A stretch of DNA of 38,562 bases from NCBI GenBank assembly GCA_937928575.1, contig CALFWW010000259.1, positions 1 to 38,562 of the forward strand, in the 5' to 3' direction. This DNA comes from an uncultured Saprospiraceae bacterium (lineage in GTDB: Bacteria > Bacteroidota > Bacteroidia > Chitinophagales > Saprospiraceae). Below, piece after piece: positions 13,723-23,099 of the stretch. The position numbers and the translations under genes are program-made. The notes beneath the pieces were generated by a model that saw only the letters and a program-made list of their open reading frames with translations, was not told where the DNA came from and did no database searches. Position 1 is the stretch's first letter. The number at the start of each line of letters is the position of its first letter.

Positions 13723-15216
13723 ATGGAAAATTTAGTTGGCATATTTGAATATGAATGGTTCATCAGAGCATTGATTGCTTCTTCTTTGGTAGGAGTCATG
13801 TGTGGTGTATTGGGTTGCTTCATTGTCTTGAGAAATATGGCTTTGATAGGAGATGGATTGGCACATGCTATTCTACCTGGAATCGTTGTCGCATTTTTAG
13901 TGTTGGGTTATAGTACACTTGGATTTTTCACTGGTGCGGTGATTGCAGGATTGTTGACGGCGATTGCCATTACTTGGATTCAGCATAATGTCAAAACCAA
14001 AAACGATGCGGCCATTGGCATTGTCTCCACCGCCATGTTGTCTATCGGTGTTATTGGTATTTCGAAAATAAGTAAAAATGAAGGAGTGCATCTAGACTTA
14101 AAAGATTTCTTGTTTGGAAATATTCTAGGTATCTCAGATCAGGATATTTACCTCACGATTGGAATTGCAATTTATGTCATCATAAGTATCATCGTATTTT
14201 ATAGATATCTTTTTGTTTCTACTTTCCAACCCGTGATTGCTGAGACGATGGGAATTTCTGTAAAAGCAATTCACTACTTGTTGATGTTGTTATTGTCGTT
14301 TGCAGTAGTCGCTTCGTTGAGAACGGTTGGTGTCATACTCGTAGTTGCTATGTTGATCACACCTGCTTCTACTGCCATCTTATTATCCGATCGACTCAAA
14401 ACTGTGTTGTGGTTATCTGCGCTCATAGGTTTAGCAACTACGGTGTTAGGTTTATTTACGGCGATATGGATGGACACGACTCCTGGACCGGCCATGGTAC
14501 TGACTGCAACTGCGATCTACCTAATGGTCGTATTATTTGCACCAAAGAAAGGATTGATTTCAAAATTTTTTCAAAAAAGAAAATTGCAGAATCGAATTCA
14601 ATTGGAGGATACTTTAAAACAATCCTTGAAATTGACGCAACGAAAAGAATTGGACTTACCGAGTCTACTCAACAGACTTGGAATGAAGAAAGGATTGGTC
14701 ATCAAACACCTACAAAATCTCAAGAGTCAAAATCTTATGAATGTCAACGGTAATGAAGTCGCATTGACTCAATCCGGAATGGAAAAAGCAACAAAGCTCG
14801 TACGTGCACATAGATTATGGGAATCTTTCTTGGTGACAGAAATGGGATTGACGGAAGAACAAATTCACGAGGATGCAGAAAAGTATGAACATTTACTGAC
14901 GGATGAAATATTAGATGAAGTCGATGCAAAACTAGGATTTCCAGAAACAGATCCTCACGGTTCTCCAATTCCACTAAAAAATAAATTACTAAAAGAAACC
15001 TTGTTTCACTTGCCTTTAAAAAAGATTGCCTTCATCGCCAAGAATCAAACGAGTGATCATATCCAATCTGAATTGTGGCAACTAGGATTATTACCCGAAG
15101 AAGAATTTTCAGTTTTCAAAAAGGGTCCTCAATATATTGAGCTGATGCAAGATGAAAAGAACATAAAGGTATCGACCCGACTAGCGAAGAAAATTGCTAT
15201 CTCCCATATTGATTGA
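13723..15216 (+). CDS. Metal ABC permease fused to a DtxR-like domain
   Basis: 497 residues. Residues 1-275 are an ABC-3 family permease (ZnuB/MntB type), with eight or so hydrophobic helices and conserved segments such as GDGLAHAILPG and VVASLRTVGVILVVAMLITPAST. Residues about 290-400 form a winged helix, and 400-470 a DtxR-type dimerisation/metal domain (LTQSGMEKATKLVRAHRLWE, HEDAEKYEHLLTDE, LGFPETDPHGSPIP). A C-terminal part may be an SH3-like domain. No ATPase or binding-protein gene lies nearby. The fusion and the operator just upstream suggest self-regulated zinc, manganese or iron import. This is one reading frame, not two overlapping genes. Confidence 0.88.
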   Translation: MENLVGIFEYEWFIRALIASSLVGVMCGVLGCFIVLRNMALIGDGLAHAILPGIVVAFLVLGYSTLGFFTGAVIAGLLTAIAITWIQHNVKTKNDAAIGIVSTAMLSIGVIGISKISKNEGVHLDLKDFLFGNILGISDQDIYLTIGIAIYVIISIIVFYRYLFVSTFQPVIAETMGISVKAIHYLLMLLLSFAVVASLRTVGVILVVAMLITPASTAILLSDRLKTVLWLSALIGLATTVLGLFTAIWMDTTPGPAMVLTATAIYLMVVLFAPKKGLISKFFQKRKLQNRIQLEDTLKQSLKLTQRKELDLPSLLNRLGMKKGLVIKHLQNLKSQNLMNVNGNEVALTQSGMEKATKLVRAHRLWESFLVTEMGLTEEQIHEDAEKYEHLLTDEILDEVDAKLGFPETDPHGSPIPLKNKLLKETLFHLPLKKIAFIAKNQTSDHIQSELWQLGLLPEEEFSVFKKGPQYIELMQDEKNIKVSTRLAKKIAISHID

Positions 15217-15319
15217 TATTATACGAGGTGTTTTTCTATCTGGCAGCAAAGCCGTCACGTTCCCAATTTATAATTTTCAATTTTACTTTTAAATTAAAGC
15301 CCAGCTTCCGAGCCTTGCC

Positions 15320-15715
15320 CTACTCCTCTTCCTCCGCCTTCCGCTCGATTTTCCGCAAAGCATCTTCTGCATGCATTTGATCAAATGACCGATTCAAGCG
15401 TTCCATCTCATCCAATGTATCGTCCAAATAAAAAGAAAGGTTAGGGACCCGGCGCATGTGTTTGCGAACCCGTTGTCCGAAAGTTTGGCGCAAACGATGG
15501 TAATTATTTTCCAGTTCCAAAATCACTGTAGGCTTATCTTCGCGATTGAAAACACTTAAATATATTTTTGCGATTCCTAAATCTGGCGACATTTTCACTT
15601 CAGTCACCGTAACTAAGGTCGAAGCTCCATAGATGTAACTACCTTCTTGTTGCAATACCACTCCAAAATGCCTTTTCACGGTTTCAGCAACCTGTCTTTG
15701 TCTTTTAGTTTCCAT
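15320..15715 (-). CDS. rbfA: Ribosome-binding factor A
   Basis: 131 residues with the KH-like RbfA fold: METKRQRQVAETVKRHFGVVLQ, LVTVTEVKMSPDLGIAKIYLSVF and RHxRRVPNLSFYLDDTLDEM. It binds the 30S subunit and helps mature 16S rRNA, especially in cold. The acidic EERKAEEEE tail is ordinary. It reads away from recG, with a 152-bp divergent region between them. The stop is 103 bp from the permease stop. Confidence 0.95.
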   Translation of the reverse strand: METKRQRQVAETVKRHFGVVLQQEGSYIYGASTLVTVTEVKMSPDLGIAKIYLSVFNREDKPTVILELENNYHRLRQTFGQRVRKHMRRVPNLSFYLDDTLDEMERLNRSFDQMHAEDALRKIERKAEEEE

Positions 15716-15867
15716 GGATTAATTTTATTTGAATTAGATTTTTTTCAAAAGGCAAGATATTAAATGATTTTCCCTTTTATAAGTTATTCTAAAATGAAAT
15801 CAAAAATATTACTTTTGTGGATAAGCCTATTACTTGAACCTAACATTTAATTGAGAAAATAAATTCC

Positions 15868-17985
15868 TTGTCCAACCAACAAAATATATTATCGAGCCCA
15901 ATTGAATATCTAAAAGGAGTCGGTCCACAAAAAGCGGATATTCTCAAAAAAGAAATTGGTGTATTTACATTTCGGGATTTGGTGATGAAATTTCCATTTC
16001 GGTATATCGATAAAACACAATTTCACAAAATATCTACGCTTAATCAGTATGCGGATTATGTCCAATTGAAAGGCATTCTTCGTCGCATGTCTATGGTTGG
16101 CAATGGTCCCAAAAAAAGATTGGTGGGAACATTCAGAGATGACAGTGGTGCTATTGAGTTAATTTGGTTTAAAGGTGCGAATTGGCTACAACGTAGTCTT
16201 GTTGTTGGAAAAGAATACATACTTTATGGGAAAGTCAGTCATTTCAATGGTAAATTAAATATTGCACATCCTGAGTTGGAAGAAGTGACTCCTGCTAGCT
16301 TGACCAAAGAAAAAACATTCGCGCCAATTTATCCAAGCACTGAAAAATTGAATACCAAAGGATTGGATTCAAAAGGTCGTGGGAAAATCATGAAAGGCCT
16401 TTTTGCAAAACTTTCAGAAAAAGATTTTCCAGAAAACCTACCTGAATATTTAATCAAAAAATACGGATTCCCTTCTAAGTATCAGGCGATGAGGCATATC
16501 CACTTCCCGACCAATCAACAGGAAATGGATGCAGCGAAAGAGCGTTTGAAATTTGAAGAACTATTCTTTTTACAACTGCGATTATTACAAATTAGAAACC
16601 GAAGAAAATCTACTATCAAAGGATATCACTTTGAAAAGATAGACACCTACTTCAATCGTTTTTTCAATGAAAAATTAAAATTCGAATTAACAGGAGCTCA
16701 AAAAAGAGTATTAAAAGAAATCCGATTAGATCTCAAGTCACAAGTCCACATGAATCGACTTTTGCAAGGAGATGTTGGAAGCGGTAAAACCATTGTTGGG
16801 TTAATGTCAATGTTGATGGCTTTGGACAATGGGTATCAAGCATGCATGTTGGCACCTACTGAGATATTGGCAAAACAACATTTGATTTCTATTTCAGAGA
16901 TGGTAGAAGGATTGGATATTGAAGTGGCTTTTTTATCAGGAAGTGTGAAAGGGAAAAAACGAAAAGTATTGTTGGAACATTTGGCCAATGGAGATATTGA
17001 CATCTTGGTTGGAACTCATGCGATATTAGAAGATCCAGTAATTTTCAAGAATCTTGGATTGGCGATTACCGATGAGCAACACCGATTTGGGGTCGCACAA
17101 CGAGCAAAATTGTGGCACAAAAATGATCCCTATCCACCTCATATTTTGGTGATGACGGCGACACCAATTCCGCGTACCTTATCGATGACCTTATATGGTG
17201 ACTTGGATGTCAGTGTGATTGATGAATTACCACCTGGAAGGAAAGAGATTGACACCTCGCATAAAACAGAGTATCACCGTATTGCGGTCTTCGAATTTAT
17301 CAGAAAGCAAATTGCATTGGGTCGACAGATTTATTTTGTATATCCATTGATAGAAGAATCTGAGACTTTGGATTTGAAAAATTTGGAAGAAGGGTATGAA
17401 GCGTTAAGTCGAGAATTTCCGATGCCCCAATACAACATCAGTATTGTGCATGGTCGAATGAAACCTGTGGACAAAGAATTTGAAATGCAGCGTTTTGTCA
17501 AAGGTGAAACTAACATTATGATTGCAACTACGGTGATAGAAGTGGGCGTAAATGTCCCTAATGCATCTGTGATGGTGATAGAAAATACAGAAAGATTTGG
17601 TTTGTCACAATTACATCAATTAAGAGGGAGAGTCGGTCGTGGTGCTGAAAAGTCTTATTGTATTTTGATGACTGGAGATAAAGTTTCGAATGAAGGAAAG
17701 GAAAGGATCAGCACTATGGTTCGTACCAATAATGGATTTGAAATTGCCGAAGCCGACATGCGATTACGTGGCCCCGGCAATATTGAAGGTACCCAACAAA
17801 GTGGCGTACTCAACTTTCAAATCGCAGATTTAGTCCGTGATCAGCAATTACTTACTGATGTTAGGAATATTGCTAAAGGTATATTGGAGCATGATCCTGA
17901 GTTGAATCACACTGACAATATCCGTCTGAAAAATCACTTGGAAACTATAAAAAGTAAACTTAAAATGTGGAGTCGGATTAGTTGA
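15868..17985 (+). CDS. recG: ATP-dependent DNA helicase RecG
   Basis: 705 residues, the usual length for RecG. The start is a TTG at 15868 (SNQQNILSSP...). An N-terminal OB-type wedge (about 60-155) is followed by Walker A GDVGSGKT at 301-308, the DEQH box at 402-405, then TATPIPRTL and QLHQLRGRVGRG motifs. RecG remodels stalled forks and Holliday junctions. A possible -7 box TACTTTTG lies at 15810-15817. The stop overlaps by 8 bp the 3' end of the convergent gene at 17978. Confidence 0.96.
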   Translation: MSNQQNILSSPIEYLKGVGPQKADILKKEIGVFTFRDLVMKFPFRYIDKTQFHKISTLNQYADYVQLKGILRRMSMVGNGPKKRLVGTFRDDSGAIELIWFKGANWLQRSLVVGKEYILYGKVSHFNGKLNIAHPELEEVTPASLTKEKTFAPIYPSTEKLNTKGLDSKGRGKIMKGLFAKLSEKDFPENLPEYLIKKYGFPSKYQAMRHIHFPTNQQEMDAAKERLKFEELFFLQLRLLQIRNRRKSTIKGYHFEKIDTYFNRFFNEKLKFELTGAQKRVLKEIRLDLKSQVHMNRLLQGDVGSGKTIVGLMSMLMALDNGYQACMLAPTEILAKQHLISISEMVEGLDIEVAFLSGSVKGKKRKVLLEHLANGDIDILVGTHAILEDPVIFKNLGLAITDEQHRFGVAQRAKLWHKNDPYPPHILVMTATPIPRTLSMTLYGDLDVSVIDELPPGRKEIDTSHKTEYHRIAVFEFIRKQIALGRQIYFVYPLIEESETLDLKNLEEGYEALSREFPMPQYNISIVHGRMKPVDKEFEMQRFVKGETNIMIATTVIEVGVNVPNASVMVIENTERFGLSQLHQLRGRVGRGAEKSYCILMTGDKVSNEGKERISTMVRTNNGFEIAEADMRLRGPGNIEGTQQSGVLNFQIADLVRDQQLLTDVRNIAKGILEHDPELNHTDNIRLKNHLETIKSKLKMWSRIS

Positions 17986-18625
17986 TACTAACGTAACCCG
18001 AGTAAACTTGACCTTTACCATCTTCAAAGATGTAGAAGTAGAGTCCTTTTTCCAGGCCTTCCCCATCCCATTCATTTTGATAGCTATTTATATTCACTAG
18101 CTCTTCCCCCCATTCGTTGAAAATGTAAAGTATATTGTTAGGAAAACTTTCAGCACCGATTATTGTAAAGGTATCGTTGAAACCATCACCATCTGGAGAG
18201 AATCCATTGACGATAGTAATTTCTTCGCAAATGACATCGACATAAACGGTCGCTTTGTCTTTACCATTTTCGTTGATAACGGTGTAAGAAAAACTATCAA
18301 CCATTTCACAGCTTCCTTCTTTTGGAACATAAGTAAAACTGTAATCATCATTGACGGTAACTTTACCGAAAAGCGGTTGTTCGCTGATATACAAGTCAAG
18401 TAAATCACCGTTAACCACATCATTTTCTAATGCTTCAAAAATTATAGAATTATCTATAACTACCATTGCATGATCATCACCGGCTAGTGGGGTATCTGCA
18501 ATTTCGTCTGTCGTATTCTTGGAGAAATAATGGTTATCAAGAGAAGCCATCATCTGTGCTTTACAATTGACCCCAAAAAGTATTGAGAACATTATTGTAA
18601 ATGCAAAAGACTGAAGTATTTTCAT
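17978..18625 (-). CDS. Small secreted T9SS type-B (CHU_C) protein
   Basis: 215 residues. Signal peptide about 1-24 (ends near CKAQ). The middle has an Ig/cadherin-like repeat (ENDVVNGDLLDLYISEQP, FTYVPKEGSCEMVDSFSYTV). The C-terminal 90 residues are the gliding-motility C-terminal domain: NGFSPDGDGFNDTF...IFNEWGEE...W.G. The type-B T9SS sorting signal implies export and attachment. Function beyond that is unknown. It overlaps recG by 8 bp, tail to tail. Confidence 0.9.
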   Translation of the reverse strand: MKILQSFAFTIMFSILFGVNCKAQMMASLDNHYFSKNTTDEIADTPLAGDDHAMVVIDNSIIFEALENDVVNGDLLDLYISEQPLFGKVTVNDDYSFTYVPKEGSCEMVDSFSYTVINENGKDKATVYVDVICEEITIVNGFSPDGDGFNDTFTIIGAESFPNNILYIFNEWGEELVNINSYQNEWDGEGLEKGLYFYIFEDGKGQVYSGYVSIN

Positions 18626-18784
18626 GCCCTTTCTAATTTAGGTTTGGTTATGGTGAACTAAAATAAGTTGTTGTAGGAGGAAAAATGGAGAGTAAAAAAA
18701 TACGTGGTTAATGTACAATCCAAATTAAGGCAAACAAGATGCCAAAACCAACATTAAATTTACATGAAAAAATTTAACAAAGTG

Positions 18785-20917
18785 TTAGTTATTCACTTTG
18801 ATTGGATTAGTGGAGAAGTTGGGTTTTACAAATTTGGGAGCTTTAAAACGTGGCCCTAAACGGGTTTCTAGTGACTTGCAATTATTAACAAATTCCTCTT
18901 TACCGTAATCCTCAACATACTGAATGACGCCGCCTTTGAATGAAGGAAATCCACATCCGTAAATAGATCCTAAATTGGCTTCTTCATCTGATTGTATAAT
19001 CTTTTCTTGAAGACACCAATACGCTTCGATGATTTGGGCGAACATAAATCTGTCACTTATTTCTTCACGAGAATATTCATTTTGTGTAACAGGAAAATGT
19101 GTTGTTAGCTCTGGCCAAATGTTTCTCGTTCCGTCTACTTTGTAATCATAAAATCCGTAACCTGCTCTTGCACCTTTCCTTTCCAGGCTAATCATTTTTT
19201 CCAAAACTTTGACAGCTGGATGTTGTACATATTTGGAGCCATATAATTCAGCCGCTTGTCTTTCATATTTTAAGACGATTTCTAAAGACAACTCATCTGC
19301 CAATGCTAATGGACTTTTCGACATTCCTGCCTGCAACGCCAGATTTTCAATTAATGCAGGCGCATATCCTTCCTGCAACATGGTAATTCCTTCCAAAATA
19401 TAAGTATTCTGCACACGTGCAACGAAGAAGCCCCAATTGTCTTTTACAATTATTGGTGTCCGGCGAATTAATTTGGCAAAATCAAAAGCCCTCGCAATCG
19501 TTTCATCAGAAGTTTCCGCTCCTTTGATAATTTCGACAAGTGGTTTCTCCGCAATTGGATGAAAAAAGTGAATCCCTACAAAATTACTCTTTCGAATCGA
19601 TGCACTTGCCAATTCTTTTAATGGAATCGAAATGGTGTTGGTTGCAAAAATCGAATAGTCATCCATGTACTGCTCTGCTTCCTTCATCACTTTATTCTTG
19701 ACCATTTTATTTTCATAAACTGCTTCGATTACAATATCACAGGACTCAAAATCCGCAGCATTTTCCGTGGTAACTAAATTTTTGAGAAATTGGTTTTTAT
19801 TCTCTTCTGTAATTTTTTTAGAAAATACCCACTGATCTAAAGTGGCACCAATTATTTCTTTTCCCTTATCTGCAATTGTTTTGGATACATCTTTCAATAC
19901 GACTTGCAGACCATTTTCAAGACAAACAGTTGCAATTCCCGATCCCATAATCCCAGCACCGACAATACCAATTTTCTTTGGACGAAATTTGCCATACCCT
20001 TTTGGACGACTGATTCCTTCACGGATTGCATTATTGTCATACCAAAATGATTTCATTAAATTTTTAGCTTCTTTACCTAACATTAGTTTTACAAAATACC
20101 TACTTTCGATTCGCATGGCAGTGTCAAAATCTACCACAGAGCCTTCGACCAATGTATTCAAAATCGCGAGTGGCGCTGGTAAGGTGTTGTAGGTTCTTTT
20201 GTATAAATCTGCTGTAAGGATTTGAATTTTAGTTCGGACTTTTACGTCATTGGCATCTCCAAAAGGAATTTTACTCCCCTTTTCATCCCAAACTCTTCTT
20301 TTGTCCTGATTGGCACGAATCCACTTTTTTGCTTTCCGGATCATATCATTTTTACTGGAAGCAATTTCATCAATAATCCCAACATCCAATGCTTCCCTAA
20401 CATTGTAGTAGGCACCACTAGTTAGGATGTGATATGCTTTTTCAACCCCTACCGTCCACAACATTCTACTCACGCCACCGCAACTCGGCATGATTCCCAA
20501 GGTCACTTCCGGGCAACCCATCAAATTTTTTGGATCATCCAACGCAATTCTATAATGACAAGCCAAAGCCAATTCGAAACCTGCACCTAGTGCTTTTCCA
20601 TTAATCGCTGCGACGACTGGTACCCCTGGACTTTCCAATTCTCTAAAAACTTTTTTCAATGATTCTGTAAACGAGAAAAGCTGTTCTGCATCTGTACAGT
20701 TGTAGATATAATCTAATTCTCCACCTACCAAAAAAGTTTTTTTTGCGGAAGTAATGATGATACCTTTTAGTATACCTCTTGCCTTTTCGTCTCTAAGGTA
20801 ATCCAATACGGGTGTAAAGAATTTGCCAATCTCATGATTGATGACATTCGCTTTTTTGCCTTCCATATTGAAAGTCAACGTGACGATATTGTTTTTATCT
20901 TTTCTGTACTTAATCAT
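18785..20917 (-). CDS. fadJ: Fatty-acid oxidation alpha subunit (hydratase/dehydrogenase)
   Basis: 710 residues, same size as FadJ/FadB. The N-terminal enoyl-CoA hydratase/isomerase domain (about 1-190) has NGKALGAGFELALACHYR and PEVTLGIMPSCGG with both catalytic Glu residues. The 3-hydroxyacyl-CoA dehydrogenase NAD site is KKIGIVGAGIMGSGIA (about 315-330), followed by the HFFHP...E catalytic region and a C-terminal helical domain. It catalyses hydration and NAD-dependent oxidation of acyl-CoA. It follows the thiolase gene by 9 bp, a classic beta-oxidation operon. FadB and FadJ cannot be separated here. Confidence 0.95.
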   Translation of the reverse strand: MIKYRKDKNNIVTLTFNMEGKKANVINHEIGKFFTPVLDYLRDEKARGILKGIIITSAKKTFLVGGELDYIYNCTDAEQLFSFTESLKKVFRELESPGVPVVAAINGKALGAGFELALACHYRIALDDPKNLMGCPEVTLGIMPSCGGVSRMLWTVGVEKAYHILTSGAYYNVREALDVGIIDEIASSKNDMIRKAKKWIRANQDKRRVWDEKGSKIPFGDANDVKVRTKIQILTADLYKRTYNTLPAPLAILNTLVEGSVVDFDTAMRIESRYFVKLMLGKEAKNLMKSFWYDNNAIREGISRPKGYGKFRPKKIGIVGAGIMGSGIATVCLENGLQVVLKDVSKTIADKGKEIIGATLDQWVFSKKITEENKNQFLKNLVTTENAADFESCDIVIEAVYENKMVKNKVMKEAEQYMDDYSIFATNTISIPLKELASASIRKSNFVGIHFFHPIAEKPLVEIIKGAETSDETIARAFDFAKLIRRTPIIVKDNWGFFVARVQNTYILEGITMLQEGYAPALIENLALQAGMSKSPLALADELSLEIVLKYERQAAELYGSKYVQHPAVKVLEKMISLERKGARAGYGFYDYKVDGTRNIWPELTTHFPVTQNEYSREEISDRFMFAQIIEAYWCLQEKIIQSDEEANLGSIYGCGFPSFKGGVIQYVEDYGKEEFVNNCKSLETRLGPRFKAPKFVKPNFSTNPIKVNN

Positions 20918-20926
20918 TTCTTGAAG

Positions 20927-22132
20927 TTAAACTCGTTCGATAATTGTAGATACGCCCATTCCGCCACCAACACAAAGGGTAGCTAACCCTAAAGTCAAAT
21001 CTCTACGCTCCATTTCATCTAACAAGGTTCCTAAAATAATGGCTCCAGTAGCGCCAAGTGGATGTCCGAGTGCGATTGCTCCTCCGTTTACATTGACCAC
21101 TTCATTATTGAGATCCATCTCTTCTTGAAATTTCAAGACGGGTGCTGCAAATGCTTCATTCATTTCCCACAACTGGATATCTTTAGTGGTCAACCCTGCT
21201 TTTTGAAGTGCTTTTCTAGCGGAAGGTGCTGGTCCTTGCAACATGATAGTTGGTTCCGAACCTACTGTCCCGACAGATATGATTTTTGCTCTTGGTTTCA
21301 AACCTGCTTTCTTTCCTGCTTCCTCATTTCCAATCAACAACAAAGAAGCACCGTCTACAATACCTGAAGAATTCCCAGCGGTATGCACATGATTTACTTT
21401 CTCTACAAAAGGATATTTTCGAAGTGCAACGGTATCAAAACCCATTGCACCGATTTTTTGAAATGCAGGAGTTAGCTGAGCAAGATTATCCATGGTTGTG
21501 GAAGGACGTAAATATTCATCCTTTTCTAAAATTAAAATCCCATTTTGATCATGAATTGGAATTACAGAATTGTCGAAATAACCTTCTCGTAATGCATGGA
21601 TAGCACGTTGTTGGGATTGCAAGGCATACTGATCTACCCGTTCACGCGTGTATCCTTCGATAGTGGCAATCAAATCCGCAGAAATTCCTTGTGGAACATG
21701 TCCGATTTTAGTACTCACTTCAGGATCATTTAACAATGCGCCTCCGTCTGAAGCCATTTTCACACGGCTCATACACTCTACGCCACCTGCGACCACCAAA
21801 TCATCCCATCCAGATCGAATCTTCATGGCTGCTAAATTCACTGCTTCCAATCCAGAAGCACAGAACCGATTGACCTGAACGCCAGCCACACTTTCATCCC
21901 AATCTGCGAATAACAAAGCAGCTTTTGCGATGTCAGCGCCTTGTTCACCAATTGGCGTAACACAACCAATGATGGCATCGTCTACTTGTGATGTATCTAG
22001 CTTATTTCTTTTTTGAATTGCTCTGAAAAGTGTGGAAAGTAATTCGATGGATTTGATTTCGTGCAAAGCACCATAAGGTTTACCTTTTCCTCGAGGAGAT
22101 CGAATTGCATCGTAAATAAAAGCGTCATTCAT
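20927..22132 (-). CDS. fadA: Acetyl-CoA acyltransferase (thiolase)
   Basis: 401 residues. Catalytic Cys91 in [12 protein letters not shown]-terminal GHPLGATGA and the second Cys in LCVGGGMG. It cleaves 3-ketoacyl-CoA into acetyl-CoA and a shortened acyl-CoA, the last step of beta-oxidation. It comes first in a two-gene operon with the alpha subunit (9 bp gap). The promoter must lie in the 158-bp divergent region shared with the gene at 22291. fadI or a biosynthetic thiolase symbol would also fit; the neighbour favours beta-oxidation. Confidence 0.93.
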   Translation of the reverse strand: MNDAFIYDAIRSPRGKGKPYGALHEIKSIELLSTLFRAIQKRNKLDTSQVDDAIIGCVTPIGEQGADIAKAALLFADWDESVAGVQVNRFCASGLEAVNLAAMKIRSGWDDLVVAGGVECMSRVKMASDGGALLNDPEVSTKIGHVPQGISADLIATIEGYTRERVDQYALQSQQRAIHALREGYFDNSVIPIHDQNGILILEKDEYLRPSTTMDNLAQLTPAFQKIGAMGFDTVALRKYPFVEKVNHVHTAGNSSGIVDGASLLLIGNEEAGKKAGLKPRAKIISVGTVGSEPTIMLQGPAPSARKALQKAGLTTKDIQLWEMNEAFAAPVLKFQEEMDLNNEVVNVNGGAIALGHPLGATGAIILGTLLDEMERRDLTLGLATLCVGGGMGVSTIIERV

Positions 22133-22290
22133 GGATTCGGTTTCTGAACTAAATTCTAGTGATAAAACGTTATAAAGTTATAATACGTATGTGATTGGAT
22201 TATGTTGAATTGTTCCAAATGTTTTTATATTACAAAAATATTAATCCCTGGGATAAATATTAGATTTAATTTTCGGAGTAAATTTGTAAA

Positions 22291-22566
22291 ATGGCATCAA
22301 AATTTAAAATTACAGGAATTGGTCGATTATTCATCTTTTTATTAATTTTTGCACCTATCGCTTATATCGGCGCTGGCTTTATTAGTGGAGAAAATGGTTT
22401 TGACAAATTCAAAGGATTGTTTGGTGGAAGCTCAGATAAGATTGAAACCAGTGTTAGTGATTCAGATTTGAATGATCGGAATGAGGAAATTATCAAAGAG
22501 TTGAGGAAAGAAAATGCACAGTTGAAGCGCAAGATCACTGACTTGGAGGCGCAGCTGGCGCAGTAA
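22291..22566 (+). CDS. Small membrane protein with coiled-coil tail
   Basis: 91 residues: a hydrophobic helix (about 10-30, RLFIFLLIFAPIAYIGAGFI), a flexible Gly/Ser/Asp stretch and a C-terminal coiled coil with heptads (IIKELRKENAQLKRKITDLE). Such small proteins are usually linked to envelope or division complexes but I assign no family. A TAAATTTG at 22279-22286 lies only 4 nt before the ATG, so an mRNA starting from it would be nearly leaderless. Confidence 0.7.
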   Translation: MASKFKITGIGRLFIFLLIFAPIAYIGAGFISGENGFDKFKGLFGGSSDKIETSVSDSDLNDRNEEIIKELRKENAQLKRKITDLEAQLAQ

Positions 22567-22676
22567 ATTTCTTTTTAATTTTGACAATCCTGCTTTAAAA
22601 TATTAACTGGCTACCAATAAAATTGATAACCAGTTAATAATTCTAAGTTTGCAGATTAATTTTCAACATCTAAACT

Positions 22677-23030
22677 TTAATCTCTCATCTTAACAATTTT
22701 CTTCACTACTGGTTCAAAATTCTTACCTTTTAATCTAACAAAATAAATACCTGCAGGAAAATGACCTTGATCAACCTCTAATTTAGTATTACTTGCAACA
22801 TCTTGTGCAAAATACACTTCTACTCCACGATCATTATAAATTGATTCAATTGAAAAGGGGTAGCATCTATCGTTTCAACATTTCTCCACAATACATATAC
22901 ATCTTCACCATTTTGATTATTATTAAAATGATATCGACTAATTCCGCCAGCTAGTTGTGTAAACCCCATGTATGTCATATCACCCAAAAGTTCCCTCATT
23001 GTTTTTACATAATAATAAGACGTTTTAGGA
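22677..23030 (-). pseudogene. Frameshifted remnant of a T9SS type-A cargo protein
   Basis: The minus strand reads VKKIVKMRD at the stop (22677-22679), preceded by GIYFVRLKGKNFEPVVKK, typical of T9SS type-A sorting domains. Upstream it reads GLTQLAGGISRYHFNNN and NGEDVYVLWRNVETIDATP-like sequence, but in another frame. Adding one T to the T-run in GCTACCCCTTTTCAATTG (about 22855-22870) joins both. The 5' end is missing: a stop lies in that frame just upstream (about 23050). It is the tail of a larger secreted enzyme, probably an old truncation beside the gene at 23100. Confidence 0.7.
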
Positions 23031-23099
23031 AAAACAAAAAATATAACATAATTACTTATATTTATATTATTACAACAATAGATGAATCCTTTCTAATAA

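Noticed and set aside
17978..17985. Frame error at the recG and CHU_C gene ends
   Set aside because: Both frames are intact and convergent. An 8-bp overlap of stops is normal.
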